Below, piece by piece: positions 12,121-23,743 of a stretch of 64,000 nucleotides of DNA (the stretch's first letter is position 1; each line of letters starts with the position of its first letter). This DNA comes from Caprella mutica (lineage: Eukaryota; Arthropoda; Malacostraca; Amphipoda; Caprellidae). The stretch is from positions 62,001 to 126,000 of the forward strand of contig CANNZV010001843.1 in assembly GCA_947561585.1 (NCBI GenBank), given 5' to 3'. The notes under the pieces are model-generated. The model did no database searches and was not told where the DNA came from. It saw only the letters and a program-made list of their open reading frames with translations. Both the position numbers and the translations under genes were made by a program.

Positions 12121-13470
12121 GTGACACTGAAATGCACTACTAGTTAGGTAGATGGTGATAGGTAAAAATGGCGTGACACTGAAATGCACTACTAGTTAGG
12201 TAGATGGTGATAGGTAAAAATGGCGTGACACTAAAATGCTCAACTAGTGAGATAGATGCTGATAGGTAAAAATGGCGAGACACTGAAATGCACTACTAGT
12301 TAGGTAGATGGTGATAGGTAAAAATGGCGTGACACTGAAATGCACTACTAGTTAGGTAGATGGTGATAGGTAAAAATGGCGTGACACTGAAATGCACTAC
12401 TAGTTAGGTAGATGGTGATAGGTAAAAATGGCGTGACACTGAAATACACTACTAGATAGGTAGATGGTGATAGGTAAAAATGGCGTGACACTGAAATGCT
12501 CAACTAGTTAGGTAGATGGGGATAGGTAAAAATGTCGTGACACTGAAATGCACTACTAGTTAGATAGATGGTGACAGGTAAGAATGGCGTGACACTGAAA
12601 TGCACTACTAGATAGGTAGATGGTGACACGTAAAAATGGCGTGACACTGAAATGCACTACTAGTGAGGTAGATGGTGACAGGAAAGAATGGCGTGACACT
12701 GAAATGCACTACTAGTGAGGTAGATGCTGATAGGTAAAATGGCGAGACACTGAAATGCACTACTAGATAGGTAGATGGTGATAGGTAAAAATGGCGTGAC
12801 ACTGAAATGCACAACTAGTTAGGTAGATGGTGATAGGTGAAAATGGCGTAACAATGAAATGCACTACTAGTTAGGTAGATGGTGATAGGTAAAAATGGCG
12901 TAACAATGAAATGCACTACTAGTTAGGTAGATGGTGATAGGTAAAAATGGCGTGACACTGAAATGCACAACTAGTTAGGTAGATGGTGATAGGTGAAAAT
13001 GGCGTAACAATGAAATGCACTACTAGTGAGATAGATGGTGATAGGTAAAAATGGCCTGACACTGAAATGAACTACTTGTTAGGTAGATGGGGATAATTAA
13101 AAATGGCGTGACACTGAAATGAACTACTAGTTAGGTAGATGGTGATAATTTAAAATGGCGTGACAATGAAATGAACTACTAGTTAGGTAGATGGTGATAG
13201 GTAAAAATGGCGTGACACTGAAATGAACTACTTGTTAGGTAAATGGTGATAGGTAAAAATGGCGTGACACTGAAATGCACTACTAGTTAGGTAGATGATG
13301 ATAGGTAAAAATGGCGTGACACTGAAATGAACTACTTGTTAGGTAGATGGTGATAGGTAAAGATGGCGTGACACTGAAATGCACTACTAGTTAGGTAGAT
13401 GGTGATAGGTAAAAATGGCGTGACACTGAAATGAACTATTTGTTAGGTAGATGGTGATAGGTAAAAATGC
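12121..13470. repeat. 52-bp tandem satellite array, about 26 copies
   Basis: The unit starts GTGACACTGAAATGCACTAC, continues TAGTTAGGTAGATGGTGATA and ends GGTAAAAATGGC, with a 52-bp period. Monomers are more diverged than in the 44- and 45-bp arrays, suggesting an older array. Variants include GAACTACTTG for GCACTACTAG. Confidence 0.96.
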
Positions 13471-13538
13471 AGTTATTGAAATAAATAATCGATATGAACA
13501 TTTTTCAGATATACCATTATTGAAATTAATGAATAATG
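13471..13538. repeat. Relic of the 44-bp satellite monomer
   Basis: Directly after the 52-bp array come about one and a half degenerate copies of the 44-bp unit of 3211-5091: GTTATTGAAATAAATAATCG, then ATATGAACATTTTTCAGATA, then a second TTATTGAAATTAATGA. Confidence 0.8.
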
Positions 13539-13905
13539 TATGACTTTTTTCATATTCATTAATGATATCAACTCATAAATTTACGATATTGAGAGTGGAA
13601 CAATGAATTTTTTTAGTGAAAAAGCAATTTGTGTAACTATTTAGCTTGCAAATAATACCCATCTGGTTGAATACTTTTCATTTCAACAGATTTCTCAGAA
13701 AACCAAAGGGCCATAGATTTTTGGTTGAGATTTTGCCTATTTTAAGATAAGAAGAAAGAGAAATACTAATTTTTAGAAATAAAAAGAAGAGTGTGTCGGT
13801 ATGTATGACCAGGTTTCCCATTACAGGATTTGAACGGCATTGCAGAAGGTTATGTTATGTTTGAATCGGCAATATTTATCCCGTACGAATAACATAAGGA
13901 AGTTT
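13539..13905. other. AT-rich spacer
   Basis: No gene or clear repeat seen. Confidence 0.4.
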
Positions 13906-14060
13906 TGAATTTATTTATTTATCATCTTGTTATTCGCCTAACTCAAAAAGTATTCTACCAAATGGCATGAAATTTAATGGGACGAATAGTAGGAACCTTC
14001 CGATTAGATTTTGAATGCGATCGGAGATCTGAGGTCAAGGTCACATCAACTCGAAAAGAA
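13906..14060 (+). repeat. Dispersed repeat tail with nuclear-receptor-like half-site, copy 1
   Basis: Begins with an ATTTATTTATC tail followed by ATCTTGTTATTCGCCTAACT and ends with GAGGTCAAGGTCAC. An opposite-strand relative lies at about 49508-49640. The layout (simple tail plus shared body) suggests the 3' end of a retrotransposed element. TCAAGGTCA at 14035-14043 matches an FTZ-F1/ERR-type half-site. Confidence 0.6.
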
Positions 14061-16181
14061 CAAAACTGTAGCAGCGGTGATGGTATGAGCTCTACCTACT
14101 TGTGCCCGTTCAGTAATTTACACTTTGCCATACTCTTACAGAGGTTTGATAAACAGTTAAATCGGCGCAATATACTATTAAGACACTCACAGTACTTGGA
14201 AAGTGGGTGTTTAAATGGGTAAAAATGGTCATAGGTCAGTTAAAATTGTGGTGTGTTCTATTGCAATATCTTGTAGTAGTACTTTCAACTCTTTAGCAGA
14301 CAAGTAACCAGTACAGTACACATTTTTTAATACTCATCCGTTAGTCTTATAATTTTGGCATCACTTGTAACTCTTTCCCTCTTGAAATTAATTTACGTTT
14401 TTCTTTAGTTAGAAAGCATATTATTTGTCACGATAACACATTGTATATAATAACTTTTTAAAAATACATCAACACATTCACTTATCATGTGAAAAGTTAG
14501 AATAACGTATACTTACATGGCCACTGCAGATGCCGTCAGCAACGAAAGGATTAAATAACTCTTTACATTTAAACCTAGTCATTATTTCAATATATTTATC
14601 TAGAAATTAATGAAATATCTCAACGAGAGACTTTTTTAACAGCTGATCATTAGGTAGGTATATTGTAAAAAAATAAAATGGAAATGAATTAAATTCTAGT
14701 TATTTAATATATTTTGTTACTTCTAATGTCAAAATGATAAGAAATACACTCTTTAAGTTGAATTAATTGCTATCGATAATCGTTGATAAATTTAGTGAAG
14801 GTTTAAAATCTGCTTCGGAACCAAAGGCCATATCGCTGACGTCAAATGGAAATTAAATACAAGGAACTGGAAGAAGCAGTCAGAAAGGAAAGTGGCTTCC
14901 TAAACAATGCTCAGGATGCAGAAAAGCTACTCCACGTGAATAAGTCACCAAGGAATGTGACGAAAAGGGACACAAGCACCGGTGGCTGCACTCACGAATG
15001 GAAGAGGAAAATGAAGCGGTGATAGTAAATAAAGCCTACGAGCCTACCTAACACAAAATCTAAGACCTCGTAGTTGAAGAGCATAATCCTATCATCTAAA
15101 ACTGCAAATAGCTTTAAAAAATGAAGAAAAGCAAACCATAATCCAAATTACAACGGTTCGGGGACCAAGGGACGACATCCCCCTCTCTTCCATTCACCAC
15201 AGACAGCTTCAGGATAGAGCCCATGGGGCAACTAATTATCTATTAATTTTCAATAATAAAATGCATAGTTGTGAAAAATTTTTCTTTAGAATAAATCTCC
15301 AATACATTCTGGTACATAATATACATCTCTTATAATAACAAATAAAATATATTACCCAAAAACAAACTAACAAAAACACAATTTTAAACTCTTAAAGGCA
15401 CAATGGGAAGCACAGAGAAAACTTGAGGCACTTCAACAATATACAATTATACTTTATTAATATCTTAGGTGTTTAAAAGTTGTCCCCATCCACTGCGAGG
15501 TGATTCAAAGAGAAGGAGGCCTCGTAGAAGAGGGGACAGTGAAAGTACACTCCTTGCACTAGGTTGACTACTAGGCTACCACAGGTAACAGAAATGGAAA
15601 AAGACAATACATAGCTAAATCCAAATTACAACAGTTTTGGGAGCAAGAGACCAATCTTCTCTTCCATTCAGAATAGAACCCCCAGGGGTTACATTTTTTG
15701 AAGTGGACGGCAAAATTTCTGACGCTATGAACGATTGAATTTTTCTTAGATATCTAAAATTATTTTCTTCCTCCTTTCCCCACATTTATTTTATTCTACA
15801 ATGTAATGACCAGATCAAATTAAAACTAATTTAACTAATGATCAACATTTCACTGTATGATTTATTAATAATGATTGTCTTTTAAGGTGATTACTGTCAA
15901 TCATGAAAAATAAAACAATTAAATAGAAAATCTTAATTTAAAGCTGTGTAAAAATTGTTTTTCATTATTGATGCGACATCAAAATAAATTACATAGAAAA
16001 GTAACTGAAAAGTCAGTTTCTATGTTTATTTTATCTTTTTTTTCTGATGTATTTTTAAAATAAGATTTTTGAGTAGGTAGCTAGCTACTGAAAATCTAAT
16101 CCCATAATGTAACACCATGCAGTGACAGTTTAGGCAATAACAACAAAAACTATAAATGGTCTGAATAACTGATTTAGCTAT
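14061..16181. other. Non-coding, with fragments of a dispersed repeat
   Basis: Shared segments include CTGCTTCGGAACCAAAGGCC with GCTGACGTC (about 14810-14842, again at about 17693-17730), and ATCCAAATTACAAC segments at about 15138, 15617 and 17783, often followed by CTCTTCCATTCA. These look like pieces of one old transposable element. A 58-codon frame at 14846-15022 lies inside this context. Confidence 0.5.
14846..15022 (+). other. Short open frame (58 codons), doubtful
   Basis: ATG at 14846 to TGA at 15022 encodes a charged peptide (ELEEAVRKESGFLNNAQDAE and onward) with normal-looking composition. It is flanked by repeat fragments also present at 17.7 kb, so it is more likely a transposon or pseudogene fragment than a gene. 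No homologue recognised. Confidence 0.2.
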
Positions 16182-16422
16182 AGGGTAAATTACGAATTAG
16201 CGGACAGTTACACATCTTCGGTCATATATATAAAAAAAAAATAAAGCTAACTAGCTACAATTTAATATTTTAAATATTTTTAAATTAAATTAATTTCAAA
16301 TATTAAATTAGGTATGTAAATTTTCAAATATATATAATTAAAATAGCATAGCTACCGACAAAAAATCATCTTTCTAAACGTTTGATAAATGATGAACTGA
16401 TCGATAATTCATAACTTACCCT
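16182..16422. mobile_element. MITE, AGGGTAAGTTACGAATTAT family, copy C (both ends)
   Basis: The left end AGGGTAAATTACGAATTAGC is complemented by the right end GATAATTCATAACTTACCCT. The element is 241 bp with a very AT-rich interior and no ORF. It lies 111 bp beyond the stop codon of the CIKS-like gene and may contribute to that gene's 3' UTR; an ATTAAA hexamer (minus strand) occurs at about 16261. The target-site duplication is not clear. Confidence 0.8.
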
Positions 16423-16532
16423 ATGTGATAACCTTTTGGAAATATTCCACACCATTGTTTTGTTTTACAAACTATAGATGATAATTAACAATCTCTCATA
16501 GATTTGTAGACCTAATAGTCGGATGGTTTCAG

Positions 16533-19500
16533 TCACTGAGTCCTTTGTATGCGAGGCGATTCAGATAAAAGCTTGGCAAAGTCTTCAACACTTCCATTGG
16601 TTGTCTGGTTGGGTGAGTAGTTATCAACCACTGTCACAACCTGCAGCAAACCTTGGTTGAGAACATCTACATTGGATACAACCTGAAAATAACAGATCGG
16701 GTAATTCATGGAGGCCTAAATTTAATTAATTATTTTTAGTTAAAAAAAAAACAGGAAGACTTCAAATTATTTAATTATATGATTATACAGTAGACCTCCT
16801 CAAAGTTGAACTCCAACTAGTTCACTATAGAGAGTTTACTCCACTATAGTGGATTTGAGAGATGAAAAGAAAACGCGTCTTTTCATGGCAGACTATAGAA
16901 AATATTTTTCTCTTTTCTGAATAAATTCATTACACAGGATAGCTACCTTTTTCATCTCTCATCACGCTAAAAAATCAGGATGGTTCACTGCACATGACTT
17001 CACTATAGAGGAGTTGCACTGGTAGAACTCCACATTGATGAAATATGTATAACTACTTTACTATTGCTATAGAGATTCATAGAAAACTGGTGGCCATTTT
17101 AGGGCAGACTAAACTAAATAATTTCACTACTGAGATTAGTTCATACTTAAGGCTCTACTAATCAGGATGGTTCACTATACAGGACTGCATAATTGAGAAG
17201 TTGCACTGTAGCAACATTCACTATACCGGAGTTCACTATAGAGGAGTTTTACTGTACAGTCACTATAGAGGAGTTCCCCGGTATATTGCTTCAAAATAAC
17301 AACATTATAACAATCAGTAGGTAGAACTAGAGTTTCTCACCTGTGCAGCAAATGTTTCTGGACAGATTGGTCTGCACCTGATGTTGCGGGAGAAGTTAGC
17401 AAGGTACTGGTCCATGGCCAGGCGGTACAGGTATCGGTGGTGCAGAGCGGTTTCTAGGGCCTCCTGGCGGTGGTCCTCTGAACCATCGGGACCAACACTC
17501 CACTGGGTGATGTCGTGCAGGAACATAGGGGTGAGAATGGGCACTAGGAAGTCAACCTGAAACAAACTTATTATTGGTAACTACTTGGGAGATGAGGATT
17601 TAGACATTTAGTGATGTAAATTACAGATATAAAGAATAAATAGTGTACAATACGGCATCAAACACTTCTAATTAATTTAGTAGGGGGTTAACATCTGCTT
17701 CGGAAGTAAAGGCAATATCTCTGACGTCCAAGTCGCTAACAAAATGATAAATATGATAAAAATGAGAAAAACCAATAAAGCTAATCCAAATTACAACAGT
17801 TTCGGACCCTATCAATACATTAGGTACTCACTTGTTTGAACCACTTGTAGAGAGCAGTGCAGGGGTCAGTCAGCAGCACGTGTCTCTGCTCTGAAAGTAG
17901 CAGCACTCCTATTCTGCCTCTCCTTTCTGTAAACTGTCGCAGTTGCTTGCTAACCTGACAAAGGAAATAAATTAATAGGGAGTAGCTAATTACTATTTGT
18001 TTAGCTATAACTAATGTAAGTGACTAATTACTAGGTATTTATAAGACTAAATAATGTTAAATCATAGTAGCTACTCAATGAAGTCTAGTAGTTACTGGCT
18101 ATTTATTATTTAAAGTTAGCTATGATTGATGCAAGTCAAAGTTATTGAAGAGAAATGGATCATGTAGCTATAGGAGGAAATTTAAATCCATTTCTATTGG
18201 CTAGTTAGGAAATAATGTTGCTAGCTATTAACAAAATACAAAAGCATTTAATTAAATCATAGCTGTAGATAGTAGCTTTCATATGAGATTGAAATATTTT
18301 TCTTTCACTTTCAATACTGATCTAACACAAAAATAAATTATGATCATTTTTTAAAATCCTAACCTAGCAGAGGCTAAGCCTAATGAGGTACTGAACTAAA
18401 TGGTCACATGAGCAACCAAATCTGATTTGTAGGGCACAACTTCTATTAGGGCAAGTTATGCTCCACATTTTCTGGTATGAATATTTTTTTTATTTTACTT
18501 CTATTGTCATTGGTATTCTTCAGGTATCATGGATACCGTTAAAATAAAATAACAATTATAATATTGTTTTTTCTTATATGACCGAAGATGTGAAACTGAC
18601 CGATAATTCGTAATTTAACCTATCTGATTGTGATGGAAAGGTCATTGTCGCTATTCAAAGAAGGGCAAATTATGAATTATTGGATGAATCCACATCTATG
18701 GTCAAAAAAAAAAAAAATTATTTTTAACTGTTTCCACGTTGTTGAATTACCATGAATTTTTGGATACAACTAATCTTCACACCTGCATGGCGAAATCTTT
18801 GGCATCAGATGAGAATAGCATCATCACACTGGCTGCGTAAGGTCTCTTGCTTTTGGCAGTTTGCTGCATAGACTCAGGCCTCTCATTGATGCGACCATTG
18901 AGAGAGAGGGAGGTGGGAGGGGGGGAGGCGATAGGGTCCTTGATAGATTGCTCCTTCAATTCCTCTGGAAAAACCATAGGCAACCATTGAGTGAAATACT
19001 CTTAAGCTATGTCCACACCTGTTCAACTTGCGCTTCAATTTTCTTTTCAACTTTCAACTCAATTTTCCATTGAACTTTTTTTTTCAACTTTATTGCTGAG
19101 TTGTACACTTTATTTAAATATGAAGACCACAGGAGAAATAATGTTCTCAATATTGCAAGTGCTTTTCTGTGAAAAATCTTCTTTGATTGCTACCGATTGC
19201 CATTTTCTTCATGGATAGTAGTATTTTCATGTGTAGATAATTAGAAACAATTTTCATATTATATGCACAGTTGCATAAAAAAAAACGATATATGAAGAAA
19301 AGTCATTTGACAAATTATTGAATAAAATAATGAAAAATAAATAACATATTCATAGAGTAGCTACACAGTACACACGCTGCTTCAGTCTTTGCACAGAGGT
19401 ACTATGGAACTTACCATTACCCTCCAGTTTGCTAACATAGAAGGTATAGGCTCGAAATAATTTCAACCAAATAAAATAATTAATAAAAAATACTTATGAA

Positions 19501-21981
19501 CGAAATCATTCATTTTTAAGATACAAAATAAAATAAAACTCTTCTTCTCTCATAACCTACCTTTCTAAAATGGAAATTAGAATAGCAAGAAGTACGTTAA
19601 AAAATCTCTTTCAAAAATGTAACAATATTTATTACAGAACGAAAAGTAATCATTAAAAGGAAGTTTATAATTTTTTGCCTAGCCAAAAAAAAAAAATAAT
19701 CCTATCTTCTTATCCTTTTGCGTGTGTATTCTTTATGTGATGGGAACAATTTCTGGTTGATTCCCATCCCTCTCTATTTTACCACCTACATAAATATCTT
19801 ATTATGAGGTTATTTAAACTCAACGTTGAGTTTAAATAACCTCGTAATAATATAGATTTCCCGTTGAGTTTGAATCTTTTCCAACAAAAATATGTATGTA
19901 ATAACACCCATATGACATAACACAGGTAAATCGTAACTGTGGAAGGAATTCTCCCGGATTGGACTATGGAACAAAAACTAATGGAAATAGTTCACACAAC
20001 TAATGGAAATTGTCACATCATAGCTACTAAACATTGAGTCACGCTGCCAGATGTAAGAGTTTCAAAAAACTTAAAAAATAACTTGTGAATTTCACCTATG
20101 TAACCGTTCTAGGGTTATTTATTCAATTTCTGACTACACACTGCAACTATCCTAGAGAGGGGGCACGTTTCTATATGTTTTGACAGGCTAATTGAAGTGT
20201 TTTCAGTGTAAACAACTCAAAAGTTGAACCAAAAAGCGCAAGAAGTCCCACCAGTCATGGGACTTCTTGCGTTTTTCCTTTCCTCTCAGGAATAGACGCA
20301 TGCGTCATGAAAACTACCCTTCAACAGCGCATGCCTCCTTTCAATGACGCATGCGTACCACCTTTCAACACTCTGTGCGCTTGTTGGAAGGAAAGTTGAA
20401 CAGGTGTGGACATAGCTTTAAAGAGTGAAGTAATTTACAAATTATTGGTCAGTTTCACATATTTGGTCATATAAGAAAATATATAAATTGTAATAATTAT
20501 TTAATTTGATATCCATGATACCAGCAGGTAGCATGGATACCTAATCCTTATTATTATATTATTTTTCTTATATGATCGACCAATAACTTGTAGGTAACTT
20601 ACCATATTTTCTAATTTCAGTTGACACTATTAGGCTCTAAACTTCTCCTATTCACTTTTCACATACCTATGCAGGTCTGCCAGGGTATTCTGGAGAGTAG
20701 ATCATGTCTCTCAAGGTACAGCAAATGGTGAAGAAAAATATGCAGTGGAGGAACACTCTTCTTTTGAACTAGTTTGTTGAACATTGACGATGTTGGACCA
20801 GCTGTACCACAGTATTTCTCACACCACTGAAATAAACAGAAACTAATAAAATGGATATCGGAACATTTGGTTAGCTAATTACTAACTACAAAGAGATATA
20901 AGTAAGTTAGCAATTTGGATATTTAATTTACTTTGCATATATGAATAGGTATAAACTAGCTAATTAATTTGCCTTAGCTTCATAATGATCATTACGTAAA
21001 TTGTTTGGACTGCTTAAAATAACAATAGCTATAAATATACAGTCATTTTTCTATCTAAGCACAAGAAAGTACATATAATCAAGCTTAGAAGAATCACAAT
21101 AAGGAACAGCTATGAATTACAACATACTAGACCTTATTTCTTTATTTTAAAATGAATAAAAATTATAGACTCTCTAGATCAAATTCACCATGATTTCTTC
21201 CGACTTGAGTCCCATAGTCTGAGCGAGTCGTTGCCAGCCTTTCTTTTCGGGAGAGATGTCCAAGAGAGTGTACAGCCACAGTTTGTGTTTGGGGTAAGCA
21301 TCTGAGAACTTCTGCCAACTGAGACCCTCCGCATCTTTCAGCCATGGGTAGGACCTGCAAGAAAATGTAGACTAGTTAGAATAAACAACTGAGAACACTT
21401 TAGCACAAATCTAGAAACGATATAGCTAGAATGCTGTTTATATATTTGGTTTGCATTCTTTTGGAATTTGAAACAAATGAAGTTAAATATACTTTTTAAA
21501 AGGAAATAACAGCAGCAGCTAACTAGACCTACATTTTGAACAATGTATATACTAGCTACATTATCAAAACAAAATGAAATTTGAATGATAGATTCAGTCA
21601 AAGACTAGGATTTCTAATGAAATGACAATAGCTAAATGGCATTATATAATGATATAGTATCAGCTATATATTTTTAACACAAGTTTTTTATCTTTCATAC
21701 AACTGTCTAGTGACTAGCTATAGAGATAAGTTATATTAGAACCGACAATCCGTAATGTTGCACAAGTTACAGTCAGTTCATTTTTCCCTTCATTGCTTTG
21801 CAAGTTGGCATAGTATTATTATAGCTATTTTATTGAATAAAAAAAATTGATCAATATAAACCTTCTCAATAATATCATCAAACTTCTGATGCTATTATGT
21901 TACTCACCTATGTTCACTTTCACTTTTTGCACTTTCTTCCAATTCCAATTCTAGTTCACTAGTAATATTATTTAAAGACAT
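16533..21981 (-). CDS. Death-domain plus SEFIR adapter, CIKS/Act1-like (7 coding exons, 356 aa)
   Basis: Coding exons in transcript order: 21981-21908, 21354-21189, 20826-20667, 18964-18783, 17954-17832, 17556-17341 and 16682-16533. Every junction is GT-AG, all phases agree, and the frame runs from ATG to TGA, giving 356 residues. Residues about 48-128 form a Death domain (KKGWQRLAQTMGLKSEEI, later LLYLERHDLL). Residues about 173-330 form a TIR-related SEFIR domain: an initial strand ASVMMLFSSDAKDFA, a central VLLLSEQRH, and the pattern HHRYLYRLAMDQY followed by NIRCRPICPE, which resembles the LHxxYIHRMMQIEF...NxRxxPVLFP region of vertebrate Act1. SEFIR proteins act in IL-17-receptor-type signalling as cytoplasmic adapters binding receptor tails. 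A Death domain in front of the SEFIR resembles MyD88 layout. MyD88 or another TIR adapter is the main alternative. A 3' splice site at about 22022 shows an upstream non-coding exon; a candidate is 24803 to about 24890. Introns carry several MITEs and a 1.4-kb transposon. Confidence 0.85.
17683..17815. repeat. Dispersed repeat fragment in a CIKS-like intron
   Basis: The segment AACATCTGCTTCGGAAGTAA...CTGACGTC followed by AATCCAAATTACAACAGTTT matches pieces scattered at 14.8-15.7 kb, indicating a shared old transposable element. Confidence 0.5.
18448..18621. mobile_element. MITE, AGGGTAAGTTACGAATTAT family, copy D (both ends)
   Basis: Left end AGGGCAAGTTATG...TTCTGG; right end GACCGAAGATGTGAAACTGA then CCGATAATTCGTAATTTAAC. 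The central palindrome is partly kept (TTGGTATTC facing GGTATCATGGATACC). It lies in the intron between coding exons 4 and 5 of the CIKS-like gene. Confidence 0.75.
18662..18706. repeat. MITE, AGGGTAAGTTACGAATTAT family, copy E (left end only)
   Basis: AGGGCAAATTATGAATTATT then CCACATCTATGGTCA, ending in an A-run. The rest of the element is absent. Confidence 0.6.
19799..19850. repeat. 52-bp near-perfect palindrome
   Basis: Arms 19799-19824 and 19825-19850 pair at 25 of 26 positions with no spacer, centred on CAACGTTG. It could extrude as a cruciform. It lies inside the Harbinger-like element. Confidence 0.95.
20231..20275. repeat. Hairpin with a stem of about 19 bp and a 7-nt loop
   Basis: AAAAAGCGCAAGAAGTCCCA pairs with TGGGACTTCTTGCGTTTTT around the loop CCAGTCA, with one bulged base. 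It lies inside the right part of the Harbinger-like element and is probably part of that element's structure. Confidence 0.85.
20424..20604. mobile_element. MITE, AGGGTAAGTTACGAATTAT family, copy F
   Basis: Left GTAATTTACAAATTATTGGT with CAGTTTCACATATTTGGTCA; right TATATGATCGACCAATAACT through GTAACTTACC. The central palindrome GATATCCATGATACC facing CATGGATACC is well kept. It abuts the Harbinger-like element. Confidence 0.75.
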
Positions 21982-22022
21982 AGCAGCTCAGTTCATTAAA
22001 TAAATTCCATGCAGTGAATATC

Positions 22023-22346
22023 TGAAATTAAAAAAAATTAAGAATCAGTTTAATCACCTAATTTATCATAATTGAACTGTAAAAAGTTGGAAATAAGAAA
22101 AAATGGATTACTACAATGCATTGGTCTAACATTTTTGCTGTTTATTCCTGATAAAAAACAAATATTATGAAATATGTACATATATTGCTAGCTAGCTATT
22201 GAAATTATTTTAATGGATTTTTCAAAATCAAATTAATTTTATAGAAAGGTTAATTAAACCAATTTTGTTGATTGCCAATTGATTTATTTCAATACACTGA
22301 AAGGTAGTAAGGTACAGTGAAAACGGATAAGTCTTGAACGTTCATC
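22023..22346. other. Intron sequence upstream of the CIKS-like start exon
   Basis: An AATTTCAG acceptor adjoins 22022 (minus strand). Nothing else recognisable in this AT-rich stretch. Confidence 0.45.
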
Positions 22347-22513
22347 CCAGTCTGCAAAACATGGGACATTTTTAATTTTTTCTGTGCAAACAATCCTTAA
22401 TATCCTCCTATATTTACATGTATTTTACTGAGAACGAAAGCCAAAATAGAGGATTTCCTAGAGAACAGTTTACCAGTTCCTGCAGTGACGACTAAATGCA
22501 GTCAGGCAATTGG
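22347..22513. mobile_element. hAT-like MITE family 1 (CCAGTCTGC ends), copy a
   Basis: Starts CCAGTCTGCAAAACATGGGA and follows the family body (ATCCTCCTATATTTACATGT, TTTACCAGTTCCTGCAG). Direct 8-bp duplications CGTTCATC flank it at 22339-22346 and 22514-22521. The right end is altered (..GCAATTGG) compared with other copies. Confidence 0.75.
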
Positions 22514-22899
22514 CGTTCATCAACACTTAGTTTGGCAATATTTAGCCCAGATTGTATTTCACCCATATTTCATAGTGCGACAGGAAAGTCGCCAGATTGA
22601 TGACAAAATGGACCTAGGTGCAAGTAGGAGTAGCCAATAGGTTATCACATTTTCTCAATTTAAAGATGGTTAGGTACTGAAGAATTTACATCTGAAAAAA
22701 TCATTATGTTTCATGTCTGACAGTCTGATACATGAGCAGTGCATCCTTTATGGCTATTTTATATTTTTATTAGTGATTTAACAGTTAATTACAGTTTTTT
22801 CTAACTTATTTCAGTAATTCACCCCTCAAAAGTTGCCAATATTATAATATATTGACAACTCTGTCTTAATGCATACCTACTTTGAGACATGATAGATAT

Positions 22900-23156
22900 T
22901 TCACTGATTTTTTCAAAAAGCTGAAAAAATCCATTAACAATTTCTAGTAATTTGGCTGATCCACCAACATTTTGATGATTTTTGCAAATTTAGCCAACAA
23001 AATATAAATGTAAAATAGGAATAAATAGCTAAAAATCAACATACTGTACCTTTGCTAGAATTATAGAATAATAACAAAGTGAAAGGGGGGGGGGGAAGAG
23101 GGAATTCCACCTTCAAGTCAGGAGAATATTAGAATTTACCATGAAATACAGTCTGG
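22900..23156. mobile_element. hAT-like MITE family 2 (CCAGTCTGTATTT ends), decayed copy
   Basis: The body matches other copies (TTCAAAAAGCTGAAAAAATC, TTTGGCTGATCCACCAACAT) and the right end is kept (TTTACCATGAAATACAGTCT then GG at 23156). The left terminus is lost. A run of Gs at about 23086 lies within it. Confidence 0.7.
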
Positions 23157-23743
23157 CTTGATACCTAAAGCCAAGGGCTTAGGGGCTAAGCTCTGTGACG
23201 ACATTTTTTGAGGAAAAATTAAAAATATATTAAAATATATCTTTGACCTTTGTAAGATCTTGGAGACTTTTTCCTAATTAATTCCTATATTTAAATGTTA
23301 AAATGTAATACCAAATTGGAGATATTTTGGAGAATATTGGTCATTTTGGAAACATTTGAAAATCTTCAGAGACAAATATAAAATTAATCTCAAAATAAAA
23401 TCTTGGGAGACTGATTTGACACACTTTGGTCTTTGCAGATGCAGACTGAGCTCAATGGAGGATTATGGTTTAATAATTGTTAAAATATTTTAGATAATTA
23501 GCCAAATTAGGAATGTTTTGAGAGATGAAAACTCAGCATACATGTTAGACAAATTAATTAAACAGACTTTAAACTTTGAGCTAGGTAGCAAGTTATCCGT
23601 CTTGATAGGGCATGATTAGATGCTAATGTTTATTTTGTAATATCAGGAGTGACAGGAGCACAGCAAGTGACATACATAGACTTAGACTCCTTGGCCTGCA
23701 GGCAGCAGAAGCAGATAAAACAACGTGAGGATTTCAGGGATGA
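23157..23743. other. AT-rich non-coding stretch
   Basis: Mostly featureless. On the minus strand, a strong polypyrimidine tract and acceptor (CTGCTTCTGCTGCCTGCAG, ending about 23696) could be a real 3' splice site, but its exon has no confident continuation. Confidence 0.35.

Larger units (their letters stand above)
19005..20417. mobile_element. Harbinger-like non-autonomous transposon, 1413 bp
   Basis: The left end AGCTATGTCCACACCTGTTC is the exact complement of the right end; the terminal inverted repeat is about 25 bp and extends through CAACTT. Direct 3-bp TTA duplications flank it at 19002-19004 and 20418-20420, as expected for PIF/Harbinger elements. No transposase frame is present. 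The interior holds a 52-bp near-perfect palindrome (19799-19850) and a long hairpin (20231-20275). It sits in the intron between coding exons 3 and 4 of the CIKS-like gene, only 40 bp upstream of the exon 4 acceptor. Confidence 0.88.

Noticed and set aside
12608..12814. Frame within the 52-bp array
   Set aside because: Satellite translation; 52 is not a multiple of 3 and the frame is short.
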